In this document: positions 52,789-61,194 of the stretch, in pieces
Numbering within the stretch: the stretch's first letter is position 1
Layout of the letters: every line of letters begins with the position of its first letter
NCBI RefSeq assembly: GCF_900602065.1
Contig: NZ_UWFN01000310.1
Location: 248,001-312,000, forward strand
Direction: 5' to 3'
Origin: Pseudomonas viridiflava
Lineage (GTDB): Bacteria > Pseudomonadota > Gammaproteobacteria > Pseudomonadales > Pseudomonadaceae
Length of the DNA: 64,000 bases
Made by a program: the position numbers and the translations under genes
The notes under the pieces: model-generated
Databases searched by the model: none
The model's input: the letters and a program-made list of their open reading frames with translations, nothing else
What the model was told of the DNA's origin: nothing

Positions 52789-53598
52789 ATGTCGCAAGCG
52801 TTCGACGACACAGCAAGCAGCACCTCCAGGGATTCTGCACCGACCGGCACACAAACGCTGCTGCGTGGGCTGGGCGTGGTCCAGGCCGTCGCTAGCGGGG
52901 CTCGGGATCTCAAGGAAATCGCCCGGCGCATTGGAACCACTCGCAGTACGACCCACCGGCTGGTGAGCTGTCTGGTAGAGGAGCGCTACCTGCGAGTTTT
53001 ACCGCAGGTCGGCTATCTGTTGGGCCCGAAGTTGATTGAACTGGGTTTCCAGGCGCGTGAAGAAGTGCCTTTGGCCATGCTCGCCCGGCCGTATCTGGAT
53101 GAGCTTTCGCAGTTGACTGGCGATACGGTGCACCTCGCTATTCGCGATGGCGACGAAGTGCTTTATCTGCACAAGAACCCGGGGCGTAACGGTCCGGAGA
53201 TGCGTTCGCGCGTGGGCCATCGGATGCCACTGGCGCGCACCGGGATTGGCAAGGCATTGTTGCTGGACAGTCCAGAGAGCGAATGGCAGCGTCTGTATCA
53301 GGTCAGCCTGCCGCAAGTCGCCCCGAACCCGTTGTGGCCCGCACATCAGGAGCAATCCTGGGAGCAGGTTCGTCAGCGGATGCATGAGTATGTCGAGGGC
53401 GGTTACGCTTTTGATCTGGAGGACAACGAACCGTCGATTCGCTGCGTGGCAGCGCCGATTCGTGATGCGGGCAAGCACATTGTTGCTGGTATCAGCATCG
53501 CCAGTACCGTGCCTTACATGCCGCTGGAAAAAATGGCCGAGCTGGTGCCGTTGATCAAGCAAACGGCGGCGAGGTTGTCGGCTGAATTGGGGGGATGA
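52789..53598 (+). CDS. IclR-family regulator of the dgo genes
   Basis: Regulator of 269 aa with an N-terminal winged helix-turn-helix (about 18-75, LRGLGVVQAVASGARDLKEI and GTTRSTTHRLVSCL) and a C-terminal effector domain (AIRDGDEVLYLHKNPG, RMPLARTGIGKALL, GYAFDLEDNEPSIRCVAAPI). E. coli uses a GntR protein (DgoR) at this place, so the regulator type differs. Location next to dgo suggests galactonate or a pathway intermediate as ligand. A terminator lies directly upstream, so it may be expressed by read-through or from a promoter overlapping it. Confidence 0.9.
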   Translation: MSQAFDDTASSTSRDSAPTGTQTLLRGLGVVQAVASGARDLKEIARRIGTTRSTTHRLVSCLVEERYLRVLPQVGYLLGPKLIELGFQAREEVPLAMLARPYLDELSQLTGDTVHLAIRDGDEVLYLHKNPGRNGPEMRSRVGHRMPLARTGIGKALLLDSPESEWQRLYQVSLPQVAPNPLWPAHQEQSWEQVRQRMHEYVEGGYAFDLEDNEPSIRCVAAPIRDAGKHIVAGISIASTVPYMPLEKMAELVPLIKQTAARLSAELGG

Positions 53599-53605
53599 GC
53601 CTGGC

Positions 53606-53684
53606 CCTGTAGGAGCTGCCGAAGGCTGCGAATAGCGGTTTGTCAGACATAGCGTCTTCGCAGCCTTCGGCAGCTCCTACAGGG
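53606..53684. repeat. REP inverted pair
   Basis: CCTGTAGGAGCTGCCGAAGG and CCTTCGGCAGCTCCTACAGG are perfect inverse copies. It lies between the convergent iclR and alcohol dehydrogenase genes. Confidence 0.92.
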
Positions 53685-53699
53685 GGGGTAATCAATCCA

Positions 53700-54752
53700 T
53701 CAGGCTTTCAACGTCGCCATATCGATCACAAAGCGATATTTCACATCGCCTTTAACGACGCGCTCAAACGCTTCATTGATGTGACGAATGTCGAGCATTT
53801 CGATATCACAGGTGATGTCGTGTTCAGCACAGAAGTCCAGGACTTCCTGGGTTTCTGCCATGCCACCGATCATCGAACCCGCCAATACTTTACGGGACAT
53901 GACCAGGTTGACCGCGTTAACCGGCGGATCTACAGGCTCGATCAGCCCAACCAGAATGTGCACACCGTCGAAACGCAGGGTTTGCAGGTAGGGATTGAGG
54001 TCGTGCTGCACGGGAATAGTGTCCAGCAGGAAGTTGAACGTCCCGGCAACGGCTTGCATCTGTGCTTCATCGGTGGAAATGACCACGTGGTCGGCGCCTT
54101 GACGTCGGCCTTCCTCTGCCTTGCTGGCGGAGCGGGTGAACAGGGTGACTTCAGCACCCATCGCCTTGGCGAATTTGATACCCATGTGGCCCAGGCCGCC
54201 CATGCCCAATACGCCGACCTTGTCGCCCGCTTTGACGCCGTAGTGCTTGAGCGGCGAATAGGTGGTGATACCGGCACACAGAATCGGTGCGGCGCTGGCT
54301 AGATTCAGTTTCTCCGGGATGCTCACGACAAAGCGCTCGCTGACCACGATGCTGTCTGAATAGCCGCCCATGGTCAGGCTGCCATCAATGCGGTCTTTGC
54401 CGGCGTAAGTCGGTGTCATGCCGTTCTGGCAGTAGTTTTCCAGGTCCGCTTTACAGGCATCGCAGCTGCGGCACGAGTCAACCATGCAGCCGACGCCGAC
54501 CAGATCGCCGACTTTGTACTTGCTGACATCAGCACCGACCGTCGTGACTTTGCCGACGATTTCGTGGCCTGGCATCAGTGGGTAAGCAGCGAACCCCCAC
54601 TCGTCGCGGGCCTGGTGGATATCGGAGTGGCAAACGCCGCAGAACATGATTTCAATGGCCACGTCATCCGGGCGCGGGCTGCGGCGTTCGAAGGACATGG
54701 GGGCGAGGGGCGCGGTCGATGATTGAGCGGCATAACCGATAGCTGTGTACAT
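53700..54752 (-). CDS. zinc-dependent NAD(P)H alcohol dehydrogenase, YahK type
   Basis: Medium-chain dehydrogenase/reductase of 350 aa. Catalytic zinc ligands lie in CGVCHSDIHQ and PGHEIVG; the structural zinc cysteines are in CRSCDACKADLENYC. The nucleotide-binding fold has GVLGMGGLGHMGIKFAKAMGA. The C-terminal VKYRFVIDMATL matches E. coli YahK, a broad aldehyde reductase using NADPH. The ATG at 54752 follows GAGG by 5 bases; the open frame extends further without support. It is divergent from an AraC regulator that may control it. Confidence 0.93.
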   Translation of the reverse strand: MYTAIGYAAQSSTAPLAPMSFERRSPRPDDVAIEIMFCGVCHSDIHQARDEWGFAAYPLMPGHEIVGKVTTVGADVSKYKVGDLVGVGCMVDSCRSCDACKADLENYCQNGMTPTYAGKDRIDGSLTMGGYSDSIVVSERFVVSIPEKLNLASAAPILCAGITTYSPLKHYGVKAGDKVGVLGMGGLGHMGIKFAKAMGAEVTLFTRSASKAEEGRRQGADHVVISTDEAQMQAVAGTFNFLLDTIPVQHDLNPYLQTLRFDGVHILVGLIEPVDPPVNAVNLVMSRKVLAGSMIGGMAETQEVLDFCAEHDITCDIEMLDIRHINEAFERVVKGDVKYRFVIDMATLKA

Positions 54753-54930
54753 GAGGAACCTCGCAAGGCAATGAATAATCGAGGCGGACAAGTTTGCGGG
54801 AGCATGAGTTTCAGAACCATGACCATTCCTCCGCGAGTCATGCCTAATCCTCCGGAGGTCGCAGGTTTGAGATTACTGCATGTGGCATTTCTGCGATGAT
54901 GCAGGTGTCTAATCCTCCGCTCGGTGCTCT

Positions 54931-55836
54931 ATGTCGTTGCCTCATCATTCCGATGCCAATGCCAATCTTGTTTCCCTGATCAAGCCATTGGCGACGCGCC
55001 CGGGGTTTGTGCCGACGTTGCTGCCTGAGGTCAACGTGGTGTCGTTCGCTAGCTATGTGGCGAGTAGCCCGCAAATCTATGAGCCGAGCCTGATGATCAT
55101 CGCTCAAGGTGGCAAACTGGCCAGTCTCGGTACACGCACCCTGGATTACGGGGCCGGGCATTATCTGGTTCAGGCGCTTTCCGTACCGTTCATGTGCGAG
55201 ACCTTTGCCTCGCCTGAGGCGCCGTTGTTTGGCGTTTCTGTCGCGATTGACCGGGTGATGTTGGGTGAGGTGGTGCACGCCATGGGGCCGATGCCGAATC
55301 AGATTGTTGAAGCGCAGACCCCGGAATCCATGACGTCGGCGTTGCTGGATGCGCCGATGCGGGAAAGCGTCGAGCGATTGTTGCGCTGCCTGCACGATCC
55401 GCTGGATTGTCAGGTGCTGGGTCCGTCGCGGTTGCGCGAGGTGCTGTATGCCGCGTTGCGCGGTCCTCAAGCCGGAGTGTTACGTGCGTTGGTCGCCCAG
55501 CAGAGCCATTTCTCGCGTGTTGCAGCATCGCTGGCGTATCTGCATAGCCATTACGCAGAGCCGTTGAATGTAGAAACCCTGGCACGGCAGGCCAACATGA
55601 GTGCTTCAACCTTCCATGAGCATTTCAAGCGCAGCACCTTGCTGTCGCCGGTTCAGTATCTGAAACGGTTGCGCCTGCTCAAAGCCCAGCAAATGCTGAT
55701 TGCCGAAGGGATGGGTGTAGCGCAGGTCGCGCATTGCGTCGGGTATCAAAGTACGTCGCAGTTCAGTCGCGAGTACAAACGCTACTTTGACCGGAACCCG
55801 GGCGAAGAGGGGCTGCAGTTGCGAATTCCGGCTTGA
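54931..55836 (+). CDS. AraC-family transcriptional regulator
   Basis: Regulator of 301 aa. The N-terminal effector domain (about 20-180) is of the AraC N-terminal type with ASYVASSPQIYEPSLMIIAQG and YGAGHYLVQALSVPF. The C-terminal pair of helix-turn-helix motifs (about 205-300) has NVETLARQANMSASTFHEHF and VAHCVGYQSTSQFSREYKRYF. It is divergent from the YahK-type dehydrogenase across about 180 bases; such pairs usually mean that the regulator activates the enzyme in response to an aldehyde. A hairpin terminator follows. Confidence 0.92.
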   Translation: MSLPHHSDANANLVSLIKPLATRPGFVPTLLPEVNVVSFASYVASSPQIYEPSLMIIAQGGKLASLGTRTLDYGAGHYLVQALSVPFMCETFASPEAPLFGVSVAIDRVMLGEVVHAMGPMPNQIVEAQTPESMTSALLDAPMRESVERLLRCLHDPLDCQVLGPSRLREVLYAALRGPQAGVLRALVAQQSHFSRVAASLAYLHSHYAEPLNVETLARQANMSASTFHEHFKRSTLLSPVQYLKRLRLLKAQQMLIAEGMGVAQVAHCVGYQSTSQFSREYKRYFDRNPGEEGLQLRIPA

Positions 55837-55848
55837 TTTGCGATACAA

Positions 55849-55872
55849 AAAAAGCCCCGTAAGGGGGCTTTT
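55849..55872. terminator. bidirectional terminator between araC-type gene and ETF-QO
   Basis: AAAAAGCCCC and GGGGCTTTT form a stem with a GTAAG loop and A/T tracts on both sides. It separates two convergent genes. Confidence 0.9.
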
Positions 55873-55910
55873 CTCTTGCAGCTTGCAGCTAAGAACTTGC
55901 CGCTGTTCTT

Positions 55911-57566
55911 TTACATATTCGGATACGTCGGGCCGCCGCTGCCTTCCGGTGTCACCCACGTGATGTTCTGCGAAGGGTCCTTGATGTCACAGGTCTTGCA
56001 GTGCACGCAGTTCTGGGCATTGATCTGGAAGCGCTTCTCGCCGTCTTCCTGCGTCACCACTTCATAAACGCCTGCCGGGCAATAGCGCTGAGCCGGCTCG
56101 TCATACAGTGGCAGGTTGGTACCGATCGGGATGCTGGGGTCGGTCAGCTTCAGGTGGCAAGGCTGCTCTTCCTCGTGGTTGGTACCGGAAATGAACACCG
56201 AGCTGAGCTTGTCGAAACTGAGCTTGCCGTCGGGTTTCGGGTAGTCAATCTTCGCCGAGTCCGCGGCCAGCTTCAGGCAAGCATAATCCGGCTTGGTGTC
56301 GTGCAGGGTAAACGGCAGCTTGCCGCCAAAGATGTTCTGATCAACAAAGTTAAACGCGCCGCCGATGATCGCGCCGAACTTGTGCAGTGCCGGACCGAAG
56401 TTACGGCTGGCGAACAGCTCCTCGTGCAACCAGCTGTTTTTGAATGCGGTGACGTAAGCGTTCAGTTCGTCGCCGCCTTCCTTGCCCGCCAACAACGCTT
56501 CTGCTACCGATTCAGCGGCCAGCATGCCGGACTTCATGGCGGTATGACTGCCTTTGATCTTGGCGAAGTTAAGGGTGCCCAGATCGCAACCGATCAGTGC
56601 GCCACCCGGGAAGACCATTTTTGGCAGGGAATTCAGGCCGCCTTTACAGATTGCTCGCGCGCCGTAGCTGATGCGTTTGCCGCCTTCCAGGTACTGGGCG
56701 ATGACCGGGTGATGTTTGTAGCGCTGGAATTCGTCGAATGGCGACAGATAAGGGTTGCTGTAAGACAGGTCGACGATGAGGCCCACAACCACCTGATTGT
56801 TTTCCAGGTGATAAAGGAAGGAACCGCCCATGTTGTCGTCGTCCAGCGGCCAGCCTGCGGTATGCACCACCAGACCTTGCTCGTGTTTAGCCGGGTCGAC
56901 TTCCCAGATTTCCTTCAGACCAATGCCGTAGTGCTGTGCGTCAGCTTCGGTATCAAGATTGAAACGTTTGATCAGTTGCTTGCCAATGTGTCCGCGGCAG
57001 CCTTCGGCGAACAGCGTGTACTTGCCACGTAATTCCATGCCGGGCGTATACAGGCCGTCTTTTGGCTGGCCTTCACGGTCGACACCCAGGTCGCCGGTGA
57101 TGATGCCGCGCACCACGCCGTTTTCGTCGATGAGGGCTTCCTGAGCGGCGAAGCCCGGGTAGATTTCGACGCCGAGGTTCTCGGCCTGCTGAGCAAGCCA
57201 GCGGCACAGGTTGCCCAGCGAGATAATGTAGTTGCCCTCGTTGTGCATGGTCTTGGGCACGAACAGGTCAGGGACTTTCACTGATTTTTCAGCGCTGCGC
57301 AGAACATAGATGTCATCGCGCTTGACCGGGGTGTTCAGCGGTGCGCCGAGGTCTTTCCAGTCCGGGAACAGCTCGTTCAGGGCGCGAGGTTCGAACACTG
57401 CGCCCGAGAGGATGTGTGCGCCAACTTCGGAGCCTTTTTCCACCACGCAGACGCTGATTTCCTGACCGGCTTCAGCAGCCTTTTGCTTCAGACGGCACGC
57501 GGCAGAAAGCCCGGCGGGGCCGGCACCGACGATGACGACGTCGAATTCCATAAATTCGCGTTCCAC
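55911..57566 (-). CDS. electron transfer flavoprotein-ubiquinone oxidoreductase
   Basis: Membrane-associated flavoprotein of 551 aa that passes electrons from reduced ETF to ubiquinone, linking fatty-acid and amino-acid oxidation to respiration. FAD-binding VVIVGAGPAGLSAACRL lies at the N-terminus; VGCDLG-like GALIGCDLGTLNF completes the FAD site. Cluster ligands are the C-terminal RYCPAGVYE and CVHCKTCDIKDPSQ for one [4Fe-4S] centre. The start is the GTG at 57566, supported by AGGAG 7 bases upstream; the ATG 15 bases later has no such site. It is divergent from etfB-etfA, and the shared region carries a PsrA-like box. Confidence 0.96.
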   Translation of the reverse strand: MEREFMEFDVVIVGAGPAGLSAACRLKQKAAEAGQEISVCVVEKGSEVGAHILSGAVFEPRALNELFPDWKDLGAPLNTPVKRDDIYVLRSAEKSVKVPDLFVPKTMHNEGNYIISLGNLCRWLAQQAENLGVEIYPGFAAQEALIDENGVVRGIITGDLGVDREGQPKDGLYTPGMELRGKYTLFAEGCRGHIGKQLIKRFNLDTEADAQHYGIGLKEIWEVDPAKHEQGLVVHTAGWPLDDDNMGGSFLYHLENNQVVVGLIVDLSYSNPYLSPFDEFQRYKHHPVIAQYLEGGKRISYGARAICKGGLNSLPKMVFPGGALIGCDLGTLNFAKIKGSHTAMKSGMLAAESVAEALLAGKEGGDELNAYVTAFKNSWLHEELFASRNFGPALHKFGAIIGGAFNFVDQNIFGGKLPFTLHDTKPDYACLKLAADSAKIDYPKPDGKLSFDKLSSVFISGTNHEEEQPCHLKLTDPSIPIGTNLPLYDEPAQRYCPAGVYEVVTQEDGEKRFQINAQNCVHCKTCDIKDPSQNITWVTPEGSGGPTYPNM

Positions 57567-58105
57567 AGGCTATCTCCTACTCAAGGCTCACAGTATTTTT
57601 TTATATGAAGCGTACAGGCTACGTGTCGGGCATCAGCAACCCGCGCACGTTCAAATGCGGCGCATTATATCTACACCACCTGACAGGGCCAATACAAACG
57701 TTTGTTTGAAATGGCCGCAGGCCATATAAAACATAGATGCGCGGCTCATGACTGGCGTTTTTGTCGTATTGACCGCATAACGGGTTGCGGTCAAGATACG
57801 GACGGTTTTGCGCTCGCCGTAGGCTGAACACCGCCTAAACTGCACCTCTGAGGCGTCACGAGCGCGCTACAGGCAAATCCAGGTCGCAAATATGCGGGTG
57901 CGAAGTTTACACGCCCGTCTGCGTCAGATGTACGGCATCTGGCGTTTATCCCTGTTTTTGGTGGCTTGTTTATTGAGTTCACCGTTCGTTCTGTACGAAT
58001 ACGGTTGTTTCCAGAGGTGGTATTGCTGCACTGATGACGTATATCAATCGCCGGGCTAGCCGCTAGCCGGGCGACTTCTTTTCACCGGAGAGAAACGAGG
58101 AATCC
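57567..58105. other. divergent region between ETF-QO and etfB
   Basis: A 539-base gap with the PsrA-like site at 57695-57708. I see no REP element, RNA gene or translated small frame. Both promoters must be here, but the hexamers are not clear. The gap is large compared with others in this window, so a small RNA is possible. Confidence 0.5.
57695..57708. promoter_or_regulatory. PsrA-like operator
   Basis: CAAAC-GTTT-GTTTG fits the Pseudomonas PsrA consensus (G/C)AAAC-N2-4-GTTT(G/C). PsrA is a TetR-type regulator that senses long-chain acyl-CoA or fatty acids, and etf genes are among its described P. aeruginosa targets as I recall. The site lies 129 bases before ETF-QO, in the right place to control it. 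Confidence 0.7.
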
Positions 58106-58855
58106 ATGAAGGTTCTTGTAGCTGTCAAAAGAGTGGTCGACTATAACGTCAAGGTTCGCGTCAAGGCGGACAACTCCGGCGTCGATCTCGCTAACGTCAA
58201 AATGTCGATGAACCCCTTCTGCGAAATCGCTGTGGAAGAAGCCGTACGCCTCAAAGAGAAAGGCGTTGCGACCGAAATCGTCGTGGTATCCATTGGTCCG
58301 ACCAACGCTCAGGAGCAACTGCGTACTGCTTTGGCACTGGGTGCTGACCGCGCCATCCTCGTCGAGTCCACTGACGAGCTGAATTCTCTGGCCGTTGCCA
58401 AGCTGCTCAACGCCGTCGTTGCCAAGGAACAGCCACAGCTGGTCATCCTCGGCAAGCAGGCGATCGACAGCGATAACAACCAGACTGGCCAGATGCTCGC
58501 AGCTCTGAGCGGTTTCGCCCAAGGTACCTTCGCCTCGAAGGTAGAGTTCAGCGGTGACAAGGTTGCCGTGACTCGCGAAATCGACGGTGGCCTGCAAACC
58601 GTTTCGTTGAGCCTGCCAGCGGTGGTGACCACTGACCTGCGCCTGAACGAGCCACGCTACGCCTCGCTGCCAAACATCATGAAAGCCAAGAAGAAGCCGC
58701 TGGAAGTGCTGACGCCTGACGCTTTGGGTGTTTCCACCGCATCGACTACCAAGACCATCAAGGTTGAAGCACCTGCTGCACGTAGCGCGGGCATCAAGGT
58801 CAAGTCGGTCGCTGAATTGGTCGAGAAACTGAAAAACGAAGCGAAGGTGATCTGA
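58106..58855 (+). CDS. etfB: electron transfer flavoprotein beta subunit
   Basis: Beta subunit of 249 aa of the soluble ETF heterodimer, which collects electrons from acyl-CoA and other dehydrogenases. KVLVAVKRVVDYNVKVRVK is the family N-terminus; LGADRAILVE, ILGKQAIDSDNNQTGQMLA and RYASLPNIMKAKKKPLE are typical, the last being the recognition region for partner dehydrogenases. AGAGA is near the ATG. etfA follows after 2 bases. Confidence 0.98.
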   Translation: MKVLVAVKRVVDYNVKVRVKADNSGVDLANVKMSMNPFCEIAVEEAVRLKEKGVATEIVVVSIGPTNAQEQLRTALALGADRAILVESTDELNSLAVAKLLNAVVAKEQPQLVILGKQAIDSDNNQTGQMLAALSGFAQGTFASKVEFSGDKVAVTREIDGGLQTVSLSLPAVVTTDLRLNEPRYASLPNIMKAKKKPLEVLTPDALGVSTASTTKTIKVEAPAARSAGIKVKSVAELVEKLKNEAKVI

Positions 58856-58857
58856 CC

Positions 58858-59787
58858 ATGACTATCCTGGTAATCGCTGAACACGACAACGCTGCATTGG
58901 CTCCGGCCACTCTGAACACAGTCGCTGCAGCTGCCAAAATCGGTGGCGACATTCACGTACTCGTTGCTGGTGCTGGCGCTTCGGCTGTTGCCGACGCCGC
59001 GGGCAAGGTATCGGGCGTATCGAAAGTCCTGGTTGCCGATAACGCCGCCTACGCCCATCAGTTGCCGGAAAACATCGCTCCGCTGGTCGTTGAACTGGCC
59101 GGTGGCTACAGCCACATCTTGGCTGCAGCGACTTCCAACGGCAAAAACATCCTGCCACGCGTTGCTGCGCTGCTGGACGTTGACCAGATTTCCGAGATTA
59201 TCTCGGTTGAATCGGCTGACACCTTCAAGCGTCCGATCTACGCCGGTAATGCTATCGCTACCGTGCAATCGTCGGCTTCGGTCAAAGTGATCACCGTTCG
59301 TGCCACCGGTTTCGATCCAGTTGCTGCTGAAGGCGGTTCCGCTGCAGTTGAAGCGGTTTCTGCCGCTCATGATGCAGGCAAGTCGAGCTTTGTCGGTGAA
59401 GAACTGGCCCAGTCTGATCGTCCGGAACTGACCGCTGCCAAGATCGTCGTTTCTGGCGGCCGTGGCATGCAGAATGGCGACAACTTCAAACACTTGTACG
59501 CACTGGCTGACAAGTTGGGTGCTGCTGTTGGCGCTTCCCGTGCCGCAGTGGACGCAGGCTTCGTGCCGAACGACATGCAGGTCGGTCAGACCGGCAAGAT
59601 CGTTGCTCCTCAGTTGTACATTGCGGTCGGTATTTCCGGCGCGATCCAGCATCTGGCGGGTATGAAAGATTCCAAAGTGATCGTCGCGATCAACAAGGAC
59701 GAAGAGGCTCCTATCTTCCAGGTGGCCGATTACGGTCTGGTCGCCGACTTGTTCGAAGCAATCCCTGAGCTGGAGAAGCTGGTTTAA
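58858..59787 (+). CDS. etfA: electron transfer flavoprotein alpha subunit
   Basis: Alpha subunit of 309 aa. The C-terminal FAD-binding domain is intact: AAKIVVSGGRGM, VGASRAAVDAGFV, QVGQTGKIVAPQLYIAVGISGAIQHLAGM and VAINKDEEAPIFQVADYG. The N-terminal domain pairs with EtfB. Expressed with etfB; both hand electrons to the ubiquinone oxidoreductase encoded divergently. A long branched hairpin follows. Confidence 0.98.
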   Translation: MTILVIAEHDNAALAPATLNTVAAAAKIGGDIHVLVAGAGASAVADAAGKVSGVSKVLVADNAAYAHQLPENIAPLVVELAGGYSHILAAATSNGKNILPRVAALLDVDQISEIISVESADTFKRPIYAGNAIATVQSSASVKVITVRATGFDPVAAEGGSAAVEAVSAAHDAGKSSFVGEELAQSDRPELTAAKIVVSGGRGMQNGDNFKHLYALADKLGAAVGASRAAVDAGFVPNDMQVGQTGKIVAPQLYIAVGISGAIQHLAGMKDSKVIVAINKDEEAPIFQVADYGLVADLFEAIPELEKLV

Positions 59788-59819
59788 TCCAGACGCCTGT
59801 CTTATAACTGCTTCTATAG

Positions 59820-59896
59820 AAGCCCGTTCGTTTCGGCCTGTGAGCTTTGCACTGAGTGCGAGTTCACGTGATCCGGGCGAGCGGGTTTTTTATTGG
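59820..59896 (+). terminator. branched terminator after etfA
   Basis: AGCCCGTTCG and CGAGCGGGTTT form the outer stem and GTGAGCT/GAGTTCAC an inner one, followed by TTTTTTATT. The loop is long, so it is less certain than the other terminators. Confidence 0.65.
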
Positions 59897-59969
59897 CTGT
59901 CTTTCGATGGGCAAAAAAGCTGTAGGCAAAAAGCCTTGAAGCAAAAAAACTGAAGCAAAAGGACTCTCC

Positions 59970-60794
59970 ATGGCTCGGCCAAAAAAGCTGCTTTCAGCGC
60001 TGGTAATCGGCTTGCTCGTCCTGCCGGCTCAGGCGTTTGCAGCAGGCAAGTGCGAACGTTTGATCGTTACCGGCAGCCCGGATGCACCGCCTTATCTATG
60101 GCGTGACCCTCAGGACCCGAAACACTTGATGGGTGCCAGTGCTGACCTGTTCAAGCAGGCGGCGCAGGAGTTGGGCATCAAAGTCGAAGTGTTATATGCC
60201 GGTAAACGTAGCCAGGCGCTCGAAGAGGTGCGTAGCGGTCGTATGGACATGCTGGTGGATGCGCCCTTGAATCAGACTGAGCTGGAGGCGCTGGACTACA
60301 TTCATCCGCCCCTGATCCAGAACGAGATCGTGGTCTGGACCCGCCACGATCAGGCATTGCCGCTCAGCACATTGGCGGATCTTCAAGGTCACACTGGCGC
60401 GGCGTCCGAAAGAATTCGCCTCACGCAAGCGTTCGACGCTGCGGCCAGGGCAAACCTGACCCTTGAGCGTCTTCCCAATCTGACAGAGGCCTTTCAGAAA
60501 CTGATGCTGGGGCAGGTGGATTATGTGCTCGCCAGCCGCTATCCCGGGATGGCGATGGTGCAAACGCTGGGGCTTGCCAAGGATCTGCTCGCGCGCCCGG
60601 AGCCGGTGGATCGGCCGGGCCTGTATCTCGCGTTGTCGTTCAACTCGGCCTGCAATGATCCCTGGCTTCGCGGACAACTGGCCAAAAAGATGACAGAATC
60701 GGCCGCCTCGGGTCTGTCGGGCGAAGCAGTTAAACGCAATCTGGACACCTGGAAGGCTCAACTGCTGCAACCGGCCAGCGCCTCAAACAAGTAG
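59970..60794 (+). CDS. family 3 periplasmic solute-binding protein
   Basis: Protein of 274 aa with a signal peptide ending near LPAQAFAAG. The mature part has the SBP_bac_3 pattern: LIVTGSPDAPPYLWRD, DLFKQAAQELGIKVE, VRSGRMDMLVDAPLN, and a C-terminal lobe. No permease or ATPase gene is nearby, so it may be a lone ligand-binding protein rather than part of a transporter. Two lipoprotein genes follow within 10 bases and by overlap, suggesting one operon. The ligand is unknown. Confidence 0.82.
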   Translation: MARPKKLLSALVIGLLVLPAQAFAAGKCERLIVTGSPDAPPYLWRDPQDPKHLMGASADLFKQAAQELGIKVEVLYAGKRSQALEEVRSGRMDMLVDAPLNQTELEALDYIHPPLIQNEIVVWTRHDQALPLSTLADLQGHTGAASERIRLTQAFDAAARANLTLERLPNLTEAFQKLMLGQVDYVLASRYPGMAMVQTLGLAKDLLARPEPVDRPGLYLALSFNSACNDPWLRGQLAKKMTESAASGLSGEAVKRNLDTWKAQLLQPASASNK

Positions 60795-60804
60795 GAATGT
60801 TTTT

Positions 60805-61194
60805 GTGATTTCTTCTGTAATTGGTTTTGTGACTGTCTTTGTGAAAAAACGCTCCTTAATTGCCGCTGTGGCACTTGCTGCACTGGCTGGCTGTGCCAAT
60901 GACCCGGCCCCGATTGAACAAATGAAGCTGACCGAGAAAGCTGTCACTCAGGCCAAGGCTGTAGGTGCGGTTGACGATGAGCCAGCGATGCAGTCGGCAG
61001 AGTCGAAACTGGCTCAGGCCCGATCCGATATGACCAACGAGTCGTATAAGGCAGCGCGTATGCAGGCCGAACAGGCTGAACTGGATGCACGTCTGGCGGA
61101 GGCTCGGGTTCTGACTGAAAAGAGTCAGGAGCAAATAACTCAGCTGAATACGCGCCTCAATCGTCTGCGCAAGCAGTTGGGGGAAGGCCAGTGA
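60805..61194 (+). CDS. DUF4398-type lipoprotein
   Basis: Short lipoprotein of 129 aa. The lipobox is LAGC (C30 from the GTG at 60805, C18 if translation starts at the GTG at 60841). The rest is a long alpha-helical region (AESKLAQARSDMTN, AARMQAEQAELDARLAEARV) typical of DUF4398. AGGA lies 8 bases before the GTG at 60805, which I use; the shorter start gives a more normal signal peptide. The following OmpA gene overlaps by 4 bases. Its role is unknown, probably in the envelope. Confidence 0.83.
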   Translation: MISSVIGFVTVFVKKRSLIAAVALAALAGCANDPAPIEQMKLTEKAVTQAKAVGAVDDEPAMQSAESKLAQARSDMTNESYKAARMQAEQAELDARLAEARVLTEKSQEQITQLNTRLNRLRKQLGEGQ

